Origin: Raoultibacter massiliensis
GTDB lineage: Bacteria; Actinomycetota; Coriobacteriia; Coriobacteriales; Eggerthellaceae
NCBI RefSeq assembly: GCF_900199545.1
Contig: NZ_LT962671.1
Location: 1,104,814 to 1,168,813, forward strand
Direction: 5' to 3'
Length of the DNA stretch: 64,000 nt
Every line of letters starts with the position of its first letter. The first letter of the stretch is position 1. Position numbers and translations under genes: made by a program. The notes under the pieces were generated by a model. That model was given only the letters and a program-made list of their open reading frames with translations. It ran no database searches and was not told where the DNA came from. Of the stretch, positions 19,429-28,563 are shown in pieces.

Positions 19429-19671
19429 CTTTTTCTCCTTAGCGCTTGGTTGCCAAATCACTCACCACGTATCATTACGAATCAACGCCCTCGCCGAAGG
19501 CCCCTCGTGCGCCATTTCCGCAGAGGTCGGGCGTTATTTCCCATAGTAACGCAACCCCGCTCCACCCGCGTGATGATTATGCGGTTTTCGGCGCGTGGAG
19601 CAGGGTGGACGGATGCCGGAACGCATCGGTTCGGAGCGCCCTTGCAAAGCGCCCGAACGATCCCGCAGCCG
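19429..19671. other. ppdK leader region
   Basis: No gene is visible. On the minus strand this is the ppdK 5' region. It contains two overlapping inverted repeats that exclude each other: GCTCCAC/GTGGAGC (19559-19565 with 19595-19601) and TCCACCC/GGGTGGA (19561-19567 with 19603-19609). TTACTATGG near 19545 is a weak -10 candidate. Confidence 0.45.
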
Positions 19672-20559
19672 CTACAACAACGCGTCGGTCGAAGGCGGAT
19701 GGCACCGCTCGTAGTAGCGCAGAACCTCCTGAGCAGTTTCTTCGACGGCCCGGTTGTCGGTGCGGATGACGATGCAGCCGAGCTTGCGCATAAGGGCCCT
19801 CGATTCTTCGAGGTCTCGATGCACCTGCTCGGGGTCGGCATAGCTCGAAGCGACCGCAGTCGCGTTGCCGAGACGGCGCTGCCTTATGTTGATGAGAACC
19901 TCGGGCGTGGTCATGAGCCCGAAAAGCTTCGTGGGCTCCACGTCGTAGATCTCCTGCGGCGGATCGGTATGCAGATCGAGCGGCACGTTCGCCACACGGT
20001 AGCCCTGCTGGGCCAGGTAGATGGAAAGGGGGGTCTTGGACGTGCGGGAAACCCCGATGAGCACGATGTCGGCCTGGGTCAGATCCTGAGGATTGCGGCC
20101 GTCGTCGTGCGCAATCGTGAACTCGAGCGCCGCGATGCGACGGAAGTAGTTCTGGTCGGCCACATGCAGCCCGCCCGCTTCCTTCGACGGCGACAGGCCG
20201 CTCATGTCGGCGATGGCGTCGATCGCCGCCGAAAGCAGATCGACGGCGACGATGTTGGCATGCTCTTCGACGTAAGCCTTGAGCTGAACGCGCAAAGCCT
20301 CGTCGACGAGCGTATAGAACACGAGCATGCGGTCGCAGCCGAGCACCTTTTTATGATAGGCCGCATGCTCTTCGAAGAACTCCTTGATATCGGCAAAGGA
20401 ATGAACCTTCGGGAGAACCTCGATGCACGGATCGGTCACGCCGAACTGGCTCGTCGCCGCGCGAGCGACGGCCTGCGCCGTCAACCCCACCGAATCGCTG
20501 ATGACGTGGATGGTGGGAAGCGGCGTTTTGTTATCCACCGTGACGGGCTCGAGCACCAT
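19672..20559 (-). CDS. ppsR: Pyruvate, phosphate dikinase regulatory protein (PDRP, DUF299)
   Basis: A bifunctional enzyme that inactivates PPDK by ADP-dependent phosphorylation of the threonine beside the catalytic histidine and reactivates it by phosphorolysis. The 295-residue protein shows HVISDSVGLTAQAVARAA at the N-terminus and IVLIGVSRTSKTPLSIYLAQ, the P-loop-like GVSRTSKTPLS motif of the DUF299 family. The related PEP synthetase regulator has the same fold, but the downstream ppdK makes PPDK the partner. The ATG at 20559 has GGGAAGG upstream; glyS ends five bases earlier. Confidence 0.95.
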   Translation of the reverse strand: MVLEPVTVDNKTPLPTIHVISDSVGLTAQAVARAATSQFGVTDPCIEVLPKVHSFADIKEFFEEHAAYHKKVLGCDRMLVFYTLVDEALRVQLKAYVEEHANIVAVDLLSAAIDAIADMSGLSPSKEAGGLHVADQNYFRRIAALEFTIAHDDGRNPQDLTQADIVLIGVSRTSKTPLSIYLAQQGYRVANVPLDLHTDPPQEIYDVEPTKLFGLMTTPEVLINIRQRRLGNATAVASSYADPEQVHRDLEESRALMRKLGCIVIRTDNRAVEETAQEVLRYYERCHPPSTDALL

Positions 20560-20563
20560 GGGG

Positions 20564-22651
20564 CTACCTTCCCGACTTCGCCATCTTGCCGAAATCCGCC
20601 ACACGGGCGAACACCGAGACGAAGCGGTTGAGCAGCCGCAGCCGGTTGTTCTTGAGGGCTACGTCGTCGTCCATGATGAGAACGTCCTCGAAGAAGCGAT
20701 CGATCGGGCCGCGCAGCGCAGCAAGCTCGCGCAGAGCAACCGCGTACTCGTTGGCCGCAAGAGCGTCGTCCACCTTCGAGCGGACCGCCGCAAGAGCTTC
20801 GGCCAAAGCCCGTTCGGCTTCCCCCATAAGCGCCTGTTCCACCTCGTTGCCCAGGGCCGCATCGCGCAAGTTGTTCGCACGGGCATAGGCGGTTGCAAGG
20901 TCGTCCATGATATCGGTCATATCTTCGCGCGCGGACTGGAGCGCCTCGATGCGCGCGATGATCTCGGCGGGTTCGGTAACGCCCGTGGCAAGCACCGCGT
21001 CGATCACATCGGCAGGCAGGCCCCTGTCGCGCATCATCACCTTCGTGCGCGTAACGAAAAACTCCGACACCTCGGTCGAAACGGCATCGCGATCGAAATC
21101 GACCGCCGAATAGGTGTCAAGCGACGCCTCAATGGCGCGGTCGAGCGAGACGGGAAGGCCCGCCGCAAGCATGTTGACGATGCCGATGGCGGCACGGCGG
21201 AGCGCAAACGGGTCGGATGAGCCCGTGGGACCCTGCCCCACGGCAAAAAGGCCGCAGATGGTATCGAGCTTGTCGGCCGTCGCGACGATCCTGCCCACTA
21301 CGCTTTCAGGCAGCTCGTCGCCGGCGAAACGAGGGCGGTAGTGATCGGCGATGGCGCGGGCGACTTGCGCGGTCTCGCCCGACGCTTCGGCGTAGTAAGA
21401 CCCCATGATGCCCTGCACGCTCGTGAATTCGACGACGGCGTTGCTTACCAGGTCGGCCTTGCTGAGGTAGGCGGCGCGATGGGCGTCGGCGGCATCCTGC
21501 GCAGCGAGGCGCGCATCTGAGGCGAGCTCGTCGGCAAGGGCGACCACGCGGTCGGTCTTCGCCTTCATGGTTCCAAGCGTCTCCTGGAACACCACTTCGT
21601 CGAGGCGATCGACGTAGGATTCGAGCGGCTCCTTCAGATCCTCTTCGTAGAAGAACTTCGCATCGGCCAGGCGTGCGCGGACGACGCGTTCGTTGCCGTC
21701 GATGATGGTGGATGTGCAATCCGGATTGCCGTTGCTCACCACGATGAAGCGGTTCGTAAGCGACCCCGCCTCGTCGTAGAGCGGGAAATACCTCTGATGC
21801 ATGAGCATCGCATCGACGATGATCTCTTCGGGAACGCGCAGGAACTCCTCATCGAAAGAACCCACGAGCACCGTCGGATACTCCGTTAGATTGATGACCT
21901 CGGTAAGGGTCTTCGCCGGAAGCTCGGCGCGATAGCCCGTTTCCTGCTCAGCGGCCGCCACGCCCTTGCGGATGGCCTCCTCGCGCAGGCTCTCGCTCGG
22001 CACGACGCACGCATTCACCACGACATCGATCAGGTCGTCGGCCGCCGAGACCTTGTGAGGGCCGGGAGCCAGGAACCGATGTCCCCTCGTCGCGTTGCCC
22101 GCGACGAGGTTCGCGTAGGTCACCGGCACGATCTCGGAGCCGAAAAGCGCAACGAGCCATCGCACAGGACGCGAGAAGAGCACCGTTTGGGTGCCCCATC
22201 TGCACGATTTGGGCCACGAGATCCCCTCGATAAGCCCGCCGAGCGCTTCGGGCAGCAGGTCGGCAACCGCACGTGCCGCGATGCTCTTGGTTGCATATAC
22301 GTATTCGACGCCGTCGATCTCGCGCCGTTCAAGCTCTTCGACCGTCACGCCCTTTCCGCGGGCAAAACCCTCCGCAGCCTTCGTGGGGTTGCCCTCGGCG
22401 TCGAACGCGATCTTAATCGACGGACCCTTGTGCTCCTCGACCAGGGCTTCGGTTTCCTCGGCAACCGATTCGACGATCGAGATGAGACGCCTCGGCGTCG
22501 AATAGATGCGCACGGCGCCATGGGGAATGCGAAGCGCATCAAGCGTTTCCGGAACAAGTTTTTCCAGCTGCTTCGTCGCGTTCGAAAGGTCGAATGCGGG
22601 AATCTCCTCGGTTCCGATTTCAAAAGCGAGCGTCCGTGTGTTCCCGGCCAT
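20564..22651 (-). CDS. glyS: Glycyl-tRNA synthetase beta subunit
   Basis: A 695-residue beta chain of the alpha2-beta2 bacterial enzyme, which binds and positions tRNA-Gly. The N-terminus LAFEIGTEEIPA, the YSTPRRL segment, the KTDRVVAL HD-like region and the DALRIPHGA-type motifs fit GlyS. The C-terminal part (about 590-695) is the anticodon-binding DALR-like domain. The ATG at 22651 has a GGAGG site. It follows glyQ by one base. Confidence 0.97.
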   Translation of the reverse strand: MAGNTRTLAFEIGTEEIPAFDLSNATKQLEKLVPETLDALRIPHGAVRIYSTPRRLISIVESVAEETEALVEEHKGPSIKIAFDAEGNPTKAAEGFARGKGVTVEELERREIDGVEYVYATKSIAARAVADLLPEALGGLIEGISWPKSCRWGTQTVLFSRPVRWLVALFGSEIVPVTYANLVAGNATRGHRFLAPGPHKVSAADDLIDVVVNACVVPSESLREEAIRKGVAAAEQETGYRAELPAKTLTEVINLTEYPTVLVGSFDEEFLRVPEEIIVDAMLMHQRYFPLYDEAGSLTNRFIVVSNGNPDCTSTIIDGNERVVRARLADAKFFYEEDLKEPLESYVDRLDEVVFQETLGTMKAKTDRVVALADELASDARLAAQDAADAHRAAYLSKADLVSNAVVEFTSVQGIMGSYYAEASGETAQVARAIADHYRPRFAGDELPESVVGRIVATADKLDTICGLFAVGQGPTGSSDPFALRRAAIGIVNMLAAGLPVSLDRAIEASLDTYSAVDFDRDAVSTEVSEFFVTRTKVMMRDRGLPADVIDAVLATGVTEPAEIIARIEALQSAREDMTDIMDDLATAYARANNLRDAALGNEVEQALMGEAERALAEALAAVRSKVDDALAANEYAVALRELAALRGPIDRFFEDVLIMDDDVALKNNRLRLLNRFVSVFARVADFGKMAKSGR

Positions 22652-22652
22652 G

Positions 22653-23603
22653 TTACGCCTCCTTCCCTTCTCCGTCGTCGCCTGCGGGCTTCTCGCCCAC
22701 CACATGCTCGAGATACGATGCGCAAACCGCTTTCGCAAGCGTGCGCACGCGCAGGATGTAGGCCATGCGCTCGGTTGCAGATATCACGCCCCGCGCATCG
22801 AGCAAATTGAAGGCGTGGCAGCATTTGAGCACGCTGTCGTAAGCGGGAAGCGGAAGCCCCGCATCGAGCACGCGCATGCATTCCCTCTCGCGCTCGTTGA
22901 ATTCCTGGAACAGAAACTCGGTATCGGCCACCTCAAAGTTGTACGCAGAGTACTCGCGCTCGTTTTCGAGGAACACATCGCCGTACGTGAACACCACGCC
23001 GTCGTCGCCGCGCGACCAGACGATGTCGTATATGGAATCGACGCCCTGGATGTACATGGTCAGCCGCTCGAGCCCGTAGGCGATCTCAACCGGCACCGGG
23101 TTGCACTCGAAGCCGCCCACCTGCTGGAAGTAGGTGAACTGGGTCACCTCCATGCCGTCGATCCAGACCTCCCAGCCAAGACCCCATGCGCCGAGCGTGG
23201 GGCTCTCCCAATCGTCCTCGACGAAACGGACGTCGTGCGCATCCACGTCGATTCCAATGGCGCGAAGCGAGCCGAGGTAGAGATCCTGGATGTTGTCCGG
23301 CGAAGGCTTGATGAGAACCTGGAACTGGTAGTAGTGCTGCAGGCGGTTCGGATTCTCTCCGTAGCGGCCATCGGTGGGACGGCGGCATCCCTGCACATAC
23401 CCCGTCCTCCATGTGTCGGGGCCAAGCGAACGCAACGTGGTTGCAGGCGCATTCGTGCCAGCACCCACCTCGTTGTCGTAGGGTTGCAGGATAACGCATC
23501 CGGCGCTTGCCCAATACCGCTGCAGGCCCATGATGACGTCCTGGAATGTCGGAGGCAGCGAGCTTGCTTGCGTCTCGCTTGCGGGTTCGATTGCTGATGA
23601 CAT
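22653..23603 (-). CDS. glyQ: Glycyl-tRNA synthetase alpha subunit
   Basis: The 316-residue catalytic chain. It contains [28 protein letters not shown] N-terminal sequence, [21 protein letters not shown] and [21 protein letters not shown], all conserved in GlyQ. With GlyS it charges tRNA-Gly. AAGGAG lies upstream of the ATG. It follows lepB by 41 bases and appears to be co-transcribed with glyS, the PPDK regulator and probably lepB. No T-box leader is seen. Confidence 0.97.
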   Translation of the reverse strand: MSSAIEPASETQASSLPPTFQDVIMGLQRYWASAGCVILQPYDNEVGAGTNAPATTLRSLGPDTWRTGYVQGCRRPTDGRYGENPNRLQHYYQFQVLIKPSPDNIQDLYLGSLRAIGIDVDAHDVRFVEDDWESPTLGAWGLGWEVWIDGMEVTQFTYFQQVGGFECNPVPVEIAYGLERLTMYIQGVDSIYDIVWSRGDDGVVFTYGDVFLENEREYSAYNFEVADTEFLFQEFNERERECMRVLDAGLPLPAYDSVLKCCHAFNLLDARGVISATERMAYILRVRTLAKAVCASYLEHVVGEKPAGDDGEGKEA

Positions 23604-23644
23604 GGTTCTCCTTGCGTCCTTGATTCGTACTTTTCCCGAAAGCC

Positions 23645-24214
23645 CTACTGAAGAACTCCGAAGCTCTCCAAGGGCCAGTAGATGAAGCAGCCTTTTCCGG
23701 TTACGCTCTTCGCTTTGACCGAGCCGAAGTAGCGCGAGTCCTTCGAATTGGTGCGGTTGTCCCCCATCACCCAGATCTCGCCCTCGGGCACCGTGTAAGG
23801 GTAGCTTATGTCAACGAGCGTGCTCGCGAAGGGATCGGAAGGCAGGCCGTGGGTGTAGGGCTCGTCGAGCGCGACACCGTCGACGTAGACCCTCCCGTCG
23901 ATCAGATCGACGGTTTGGCCCTCGGTTGCGATGCAGCGCTTGATGAGAATCCGCCCGGGGATCTCCTTGTCCTCGAAAGTGACGATATCGCCGGGCTCTA
24001 TGTCACGGAAGTAGTAGGTGACCCGCTCGGAAAACACCTTGTCCCCGGTCATAATGGTAGTCTCCATCGAGCCGGAAGGTATTTCGTAGGGCTGGATGAC
24101 GAACTCGCGAAGAAACCACGACAGCCCTACGACGAGGGCGATCATGACAAGAAGGCTCAGTAGGCTCCGAAATATTGACGGCCTATGGGGATCGGCGTGC
24201 TGACCGGCATCCAT
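23645..24214 (-). CDS. lepB: Signal peptidase I
   Basis: Cleaves signal peptides from exported proteins at the outer face of the cytoplasmic membrane. The 189-residue protein has one N-terminal membrane anchor (about 17-39), the catalytic serine S49 in PSGSMETT and the catalytic lysine K92 in ILIKRCIA, plus [16 protein letters not shown] near the C-terminus. The ATG at 24214 has GGAAAGGAAG upstream. In related genomes lepB is near rplS and rnhB; here it continues to glyQ. Confidence 0.94.
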   Translation of the reverse strand: MDAGQHADPHRPSIFRSLLSLLVMIALVVGLSWFLREFVIQPYEIPSGSMETTIMTGDKVFSERVTYYFRDIEPGDIVTFEDKEIPGRILIKRCIATEGQTVDLIDGRVYVDGVALDEPYTHGLPSDPFASTLVDISYPYTVPEGEIWVMGDNRTNSKDSRYFGSVKAKSVTGKGCFIYWPLESFGVLQ

Positions 24215-24364
24215 GAACGTTTCTTCCTTTCCATCCAGGGTTCGCCAATCGATACGCCTGAATACGTTTCGATGGTATATGATACCGCTTCGCACCTGAC
24301 CGAACGCGTCGGGCGATAAAGAATTCAGAAATCCACGACCCGAAAGGCGCACGCGGAGAGAGCA

Positions 24365-25111
24365 TCAAAAGCGCCCCGTCTCGACGCCTCCGGAAAGCGA
24401 CCCCAGAAACGCGCGGTCCGATTCGTCGAGGTTCGCCGTTGCAAGCAGGTCGGGACGCAGCCGCGACGTACGCTCGAGGCTCTGCTCGCGACGCCAGCGT
24501 TCGACCGCCGCATGGTTTCCGCTCAAAAGCACGGCGGGCACCTCCATACCGCGAAAACTCGCCGGCCTCGTGTACTGGGGGTACTCGAGCAAACCGTCGT
24601 AGAAGCTCTCATCGATGGCGCCCGCTTCATCGCCGAGCACGCCTTCGATCTTGCGGACGACCGCATCGATGACCACCATGGAGGCAAGCTCTCCGCTCGT
24701 GAGCACGTAATCGCCGATGGAAATCGTCTTGTCGGCCAGCGTGTAGACCCGCTCGTCGACGCCTTCGTAGTGCCCGCAAACGAACAGCAGGCGATCGCGC
24801 TCCGAAAGCTCGGTGGCGAGCGCTTCGGAAAACGGCTCGCCTGTCGGGCTGAGCAGTATCGTGTAGGGTTTTTCGCCCCCCGAAGCGGCTATCTCGTCGT
24901 ACGCTTCGAATATCGGCTCGCATTTCATGACGAGCCCCTGACCGCCGCCGTAAGGATCGTCGTCGGTCGTCCGATGGCGATCGTGCGTCCAGTTGCGCAG
25001 ATCGTATGCAGTGAAATCCACGATGCCCTTTTCCTGGGCCCGGCGCATGATCGACGAACCCATGATCGAGTCGAACATGGCGGGAAACGTGGAAAGCGTC
25101 TCTATTCTCAT
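24365..25111 (-). CDS. trmD: tRNA (guanine-N1-)-methyltransferase
   Basis: Makes m1G37 in tRNAs, which prevents frameshifting. The 248-residue SPOUT-class enzyme has the knot sequences [21 protein letters not shown] and [14 protein letters not shown] [14 protein letters not shown], with the [10 protein letters not shown] segment between. The ATG at 25111 lies nine bases after AAGGA. An alternative start seven codons upstream lacks a good site. It follows rimM in the usual order. Confidence 0.96.
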   Translation of the reverse strand: MRIETLSTFPAMFDSIMGSSIMRRAQEKGIVDFTAYDLRNWTHDRHRTTDDDPYGGGQGLVMKCEPIFEAYDEIAASGGEKPYTILLSPTGEPFSEALATELSERDRLLFVCGHYEGVDERVYTLADKTISIGDYVLTSGELASMVVIDAVVRKIEGVLGDEAGAIDESFYDGLLEYPQYTRPASFRGMEVPAVLLSGNHAAVERWRREQSLERTSRLRPDLLATANLDESDRAFLGSLSGGVETGRF

Positions 25112-25174
25112 GGATCCGTCCTTTCTCTTCAAAAAGCGGGCGTCGAGGCCGCGGGGATTGCGGCCGGAAACCGC

Positions 25175-25690
25175 CTAGCAGTCGAGCAGGCCTTCGGGCA
25201 GGCGCGTGGTCAGCGTGCGGGCATCTTCGTCGACGGCGACGACGATAGCATCGACGAGGGGGACGAGAACATCTCCCGCCTCGCCGTCGATTGCAACAAG
25301 CTGCTGAGCTCCGTTGTCGATGATCTCGCGCACGGTGCCGATGAATCCGTGCTTCTCGTCGCAGACCCGATACCCCGCAAGCGCCTCCTGCGCGACGACA
25401 TCGAATCCTTCGGGCAGATCCGCTCTTCGAACCAGGCACGAGCAGCCTGCAAGCGCTTCGGCGCGATCGATCGTATCCACGCTGTCGAACATGACGAGGT
25501 ACGCATCGTCTCCGAGATAGGTCACATCCTCGACCGTGCCCATGCGGGGCGCGTCGAGGACAGGCGGCACGAAAGCCGCCTCCATGCCCGGGCGCAACAA
25601 AAAAGGAAGGCCGGACGCACCGCGTGCGACCAGCCCCCCTTGCAGGCTTTTCGGCTTTACCAGTTCGGCTACGTTTGCCCAGTCGCGCAT
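25175..25690 (-). CDS. rimM: Ribosome maturation factor RimM
   Basis: Binds ribosomal protein S19 and helps mature the 30S head. The 171-residue protein has an N-terminal beta-barrel (ELVKPKSLQGGLVARG) and a C-terminal PRC barrel (GYRVCDEKHGFIGTVREIID...VLVPLVDAIV). The usual GKI.g.hGlkGevkV start is rather diverged. The ATG directly abuts the khpA stop. Position between khpA and trmD confirms the call. Confidence 0.92.
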   Translation of the reverse strand: MRDWANVAELVKPKSLQGGLVARGASGLPFLLRPGMEAAFVPPVLDAPRMGTVEDVTYLGDDAYLVMFDSVDTIDRAEALAGCSCLVRRADLPEGFDVVAQEALAGYRVCDEKHGFIGTVREIIDNGAQQLVAIDGEAGDVLVPLVDAIVVAVDEDARTLTTRLPEGLLDC

Positions 25691-25945
25691 CTAATCGATG
25701 AGCTCGACTTCGACATGGGTGTCGGTGCGGGATGCCGCCGCGCGTGCAAGCGTGCGGATGGCCTTGATAACCCTGCCCTGACGCCCGATGACCTTTCCGG
25801 CATCGTCTTCATGAACGCGGATCTCGACAAGGATCGTGCCGTCGTCAGCTTCGCTCGAAGCGATCTCGAGCTCGTCTGGGTATTCGACCAACGGCTCGAC
25901 GACCGAGGTCACCAATCCGGCGATGTCTGTCGCTTGCGCGGACAT
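25691..25945 (-). CDS. khpA: KH-domain RNA-binding protein KhpA
   Basis: An 84-residue single KH domain with the core VHEDDAGKVIGRQGRVIKAIRT, which contains the GxxG loop (IGRQG). In Gram-positive bacteria KhpA pairs with KhpB and affects cell elongation and RNA metabolism. The gene lies between rpsP and rimM, as is general for the family. It starts four bases after the rpsP stop. Confidence 0.93.
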   Translation of the reverse strand: MSAQATDIAGLVTSVVEPLVEYPDELEIASSEADDGTILVEIRVHEDDAGKVIGRQGRVIKAIRTLARAAASRTDTHVEVELID

Positions 25946-25949
25946 GACG

Positions 25950-26195
25950 CTACTCGCCCTTGCGAGCGGTTTCGATCAAACGGGCAACCGTATCGGTCGG
26001 CTGCGCGCCGTTCTTGATCCAGGTATCGACCTTCTCGAAATCAAGCTTCACCATAGCGGGATCGACGCACGGGTTGTAGCGGCCGACCTCCTCGATGAAG
26101 CGGCCGTCGCGCGGAGCGCGGGCATCGGCGACGACGATGCGGTAGTAAGGTGCCTTTTTAGCGCCGTGGCGGGCGAGACGAATCTTAACTGCCAT
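25950..26195 (-). CDS. rpsP: 30S ribosomal protein S16
   Basis: The 81-residue product opens with [20 protein letters not shown] and [14 protein letters not shown], the S16 signature. It stabilises the 5' domain of 16S rRNA. AAAAGGAG precedes the ATG. It is the first gene of the rpsP-khpA-rimM-trmD unit and has a near-consensus promoter with an 80-base structured leader. Confidence 0.98.
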   Translation of the reverse strand: MAVKIRLARHGAKKAPYYRIVVADARAPRDGRFIEEVGRYNPCVDPAMVKLDFEKVDTWIKNGAQPTDTVARLIETARKGE

Positions 26196-26230
26196 GAAGA
26201 TGAACTCCTTTTACCATGAAATACAACGTT

Positions 26231-26258
26231 TTGGGCGTCCGACCCAAGTCGAATCGAC
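26231..26258 (-). promoter_or_regulatory. Hairpins in the rpsP leader
   Basis: Two adjacent small hairpins lie between promoter and start codon: TTGGG/CCCAA (26231-26235 with 26243-26247) and GTCG/CGAC (26248-26251 with 26255-26258). They may be part of autogenous control by a ribosomal protein; this is inference. Confidence 0.35.
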
Positions 26259-26282
26259 ATCCCTGAAAAACAGCAATTGCTA

Positions 26283-26311
26283 ATAATAGGGTGAAAACCC
26301 GCTTATGGCAA
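26283..26311 (-). promoter_or_regulatory. Predicted rpsP promoter
   Basis: Minus-strand TTGCCA, a 17-base spacer, TATTAT. The predicted leader is about 80 bases long. Confidence 0.7.
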
Positions 26312-26373
26312 GCGTTCGGCGAAAAGGCATCCGCGAATTACAGAAAGCACACCCGAAAAACCCTGGTTCCACC

Positions 26374-26425
26374 CGCTTCCGCGCATCTTCATGCGCCGCA
26401 CCCCCGCGCACGCTGCGCGGAAGCG
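26374..26425 (-). terminator. 12-bp inverted repeat after the GNAT gene
   Basis: CGCTTCCGCGCA (26374-26385) is perfectly complementary to 26414-26425 across a 28-base loop. It lies ten bases after the acetyltransferase stop, at the end of the ffh-ABC-GNAT unit. A T tract (GGGTTTTTC) follows on the minus strand only about 15 bases beyond the stem, so it is an atypical terminator. Confidence 0.5.
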
Positions 26426-26435
26426 CGCCGGGCGG

Positions 26436-26930
26436 CTATACGGAGTGAAAGTAGATGCGCGTGTTTGCGAACGTGCCGTCCTTCATGCGAAACCCTTCGG
26501 GCACGGTGCCGACCAAAGCGAAACCGAGGTCCTCGTACAGCCGGATGGCGCCGGCGTTCGTTTCCACGACCGCGTTGAACTGCAAGCCTTTGAATCCGAG
26601 CTGTCCCGCACGATCAAGGGAATCGCTCACGAGCGCACGCCCGACGCCCCTGCCCCGCATCGCTTTGGAAACCGCATAACTCGCATTGGCCACATGCCCG
26701 CATCGCCCGACGTTGTTGGGATGCAGGATTGAAAGCCCGCACACTTCGCCGTCGCACACGGCAACCGTCGTTGCCGACTGGGACGAGAAGAACGCGCGTG
26801 CAGAACCGACGTCGAGGCATTCTTCCTGAGGAAACGCAACGCCGGCCTCTACAACCTCGTTCCAAATCGCGCACATCGCCATCAGGTCCGCCTCTTCGAA
26901 AAGACGGATGGACAATGCACCATCTCCCAT
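26436..26930 (-). CDS. GNAT-family N-acetyltransferase
   Basis: A 164-residue GNAT protein. It carries the acetyl-CoA-binding motif VSKAMRGRGVGRALVSDSLDRA and a C-terminal GAIRLYEDLGFALVGTVPEGFR. The pattern resembles phosphinothricin/amino-acid acetyltransferases (YncA/Pat type), but the substrate cannot be assigned. The ATG at 26930 is 30 bases after the permease gene, with AAAGGAG a little far upstream (about 14 bases). In-frame sequence further upstream overlaps the permease and is not used. Confidence 0.85.
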   Translation of the reverse strand: MGDGALSIRLFEEADLMAMCAIWNEVVEAGVAFPQEECLDVGSARAFFSSQSATTVAVCDGEVCGLSILHPNNVGRCGHVANASYAVSKAMRGRGVGRALVSDSLDRAGQLGFKGLQFNAVVETNAGAIRLYEDLGFALVGTVPEGFRMKDGTFANTRIYFHSV

Positions 26931-26959
26931 GGCTATCGCCGCACTCCTTTCATGCCCGC

Positions 26960-27799
26960 CTAAGCGAGGTTCGTTTTCCGATCGATAACGTAGACGCATA
27001 TCGCATAGAACGCAGCAGCCGTCACCAGATAGATCGCAATCGAAATTCCTGATGAAAGCATGTTCATAGCCTCGTAGCCGTACGAAGTGTTGTAGGAGAA
27101 GCCCGTGGCGATCATAACCGTTTTGATGCTGTGAAGCAGCCCAGCGGCCCACGAGAGCCCGAAAAACAGGCCGATCCCCGCAGCAACCTTGTGCTTTGCC
27201 GCCAGAGCGCTCCCGAGCGCGAAGGCGGCATAAGCCGTCAGCACCATGGTCAGCGCCTGCAAGGCAGAGGTCGCCGTCGCGAGCAAAAAGCTTCCAAACG
27301 ATGCGATATCCGAGAACCCGAACGACGACATCAGCATGAAATAGGGAATCGTTTCGGAGAAGCCCGCCGAGAACCCCATGGCGGCGACCGAGGCGAGATA
27401 CCCGCATAAGCCGACGACGACCGCATCGATCAGCACCCAGATCATCGCGGTTACCACCTTCGACGCCACCTGCTGGTTAGCGGTGACGGGAAGCGTGAGC
27501 GTCAGATAGCCCTCGTCGGTGAAAACGTTCTTGTAGAATCGGAAGAGGATCGTGAACAGCGTTGCCGCCGACGCCATGAACAACGCGAACAGGCAAAAGG
27601 CACCCGTCATGGCCAGCATGACCATCATCGATGCGCCGAAGCCCGACGAGCTGTACCACGAGCTGTAGGACGAGTCGAGCGTATACGCCCCGAAAAAGCA
27701 TGCGGCAGCGCCGATGCCCGCAGCAAGCGCTGCGATATGAACGGGAACGAGGATGCGGGAAAGCGCCCTCATGTCGTATTTGATGAGTTTGCCTAGCAT
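26960..27799 (-). CDS. ABC-2-type transporter permease
   Basis: A 279-residue integral membrane protein with about six hydrophobic helices. It begins LGKLIKYDMRALSRILVPV, a typical ABC-2 permease opening, and includes a Phe/Ala-rich TM2 and a Tyr/Ser-rich outer loop (YTLDSSYSSWYSSSGFG). Its start overlaps the end of the ATPase gene by seven bases, so the two form one transporter. The substrate is unknown; peptide antibiotic efflux or envelope stress roles are common for this type. Confidence 0.8.
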   Translation of the reverse strand: MLGKLIKYDMRALSRILVPVHIAALAAGIGAAACFFGAYTLDSSYSSWYSSSGFGASMMVMLAMTGAFCLFALFMASAATLFTILFRFYKNVFTDEGYLTLTLPVTANQQVASKVVTAMIWVLIDAVVVGLCGYLASVAAMGFSAGFSETIPYFMLMSSFGFSDIASFGSFLLATATSALQALTMVLTAYAAFALGSALAAKHKVAAGIGLFFGLSWAAGLLHSIKTVMIATGFSYNTSYGYEAMNMLSSGISIAIYLVTAAAFYAICVYVIDRKTNLA

Positions 27800-28539
27800 C
27801 TGAACGCCTCCCTGAAGTACTGATCGAGGCTTCGGCCGGTCTGCTCGTGCACCAAGCGAGGCGACGAGTACATGGCGACGTTGCCGTATTGCAGCAAGAT
27901 GAAATCATCGAGCACTCTTTCGACATCGGAAACGAGATGCGTGGAGATGAGAATGGTCGAATCGCGGTGGTAGTTGGCGATGATGGTCCCGAGGATGAAA
28001 TCGCGCGCCGCCGGATCGACGCCGCCGATCGGCTCATCGAGCAAGTAGAGCGCCGCCCTGCGCGCCATGACGAGCACGAGCTGGACCTTCTCCTTCGTGC
28101 CCTTCGACAGGGCCCCCATCGTCGAAGCCGTGGGAACCGAAAGACGCATCAGCATATCCTCGGCAAGCCGACGATCGAAGTCGGCATAGAAATCGGCGAA
28201 GAACGCAAGCGTATCGCTCACTTTCGTCGACGGGCTGAAATACGGCCGCTCAGGCAGGTAGGAAACCCGCGCCTTCGTGGACGGCCCGGGTTCCTCGCCG
28301 AGAATGTAGGCGGCGCCCGCCGTAGGCTGCAAAAGCCCTGCGATGAGCTTGATGAGCGTGGTTTTGCCGCTGCCGTTCGGCCCGAGCAATCCGACCACGC
28401 GCCCGCGGGGAATCGAGAACGTCACCGCGTTGAGGGCGATCGTGCTTCCATAGCGCTTGGTCAACACTCGGCAATCGAGCACTGCGGCGAGCGCCGGATC
28501 GGGTGACGCTGCGTTCGGCGTGAGATACGCTTGGTCCAT
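27793..28539 (-). CDS. ABC transporter ATP-binding protein
   Basis: A 248-residue nucleotide-binding subunit with Walker A GPNGSGKTTLIK, Walker B LYLLDEPIGGVD and the H-loop ISTHLV. The ABC signature is degenerate, LSKGTKEK in place of LSGGQ, as in BcrA/YtrB-like exporters. It is preceded by a very strong AAGGAGGTCCC ribosome binding site and follows ffh by 24 bases. It acts with the overlapping permease. No GntR regulator is adjacent, unlike many ytr-type loci. Confidence 0.88.
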   Translation of the reverse strand: MDQAYLTPNAASPDPALAAVLDCRVLTKRYGSTIALNAVTFSIPRGRVVGLLGPNGSGKTTLIKLIAGLLQPTAGAAYILGEEPGPSTKARVSYLPERPYFSPSTKVSDTLAFFADFYADFDRRLAEDMLMRLSVPTASTMGALSKGTKEKVQLVLVMARRAALYLLDEPIGGVDPAARDFILGTIIANYHRDSTILISTHLVSDVERVLDDFILLQYGNVAMYSSPRLVHEQTGRSLDQYFREAFRC

Positions 28540-28563
28540 GGGACCTCCTTCGCGATCTTTCTG

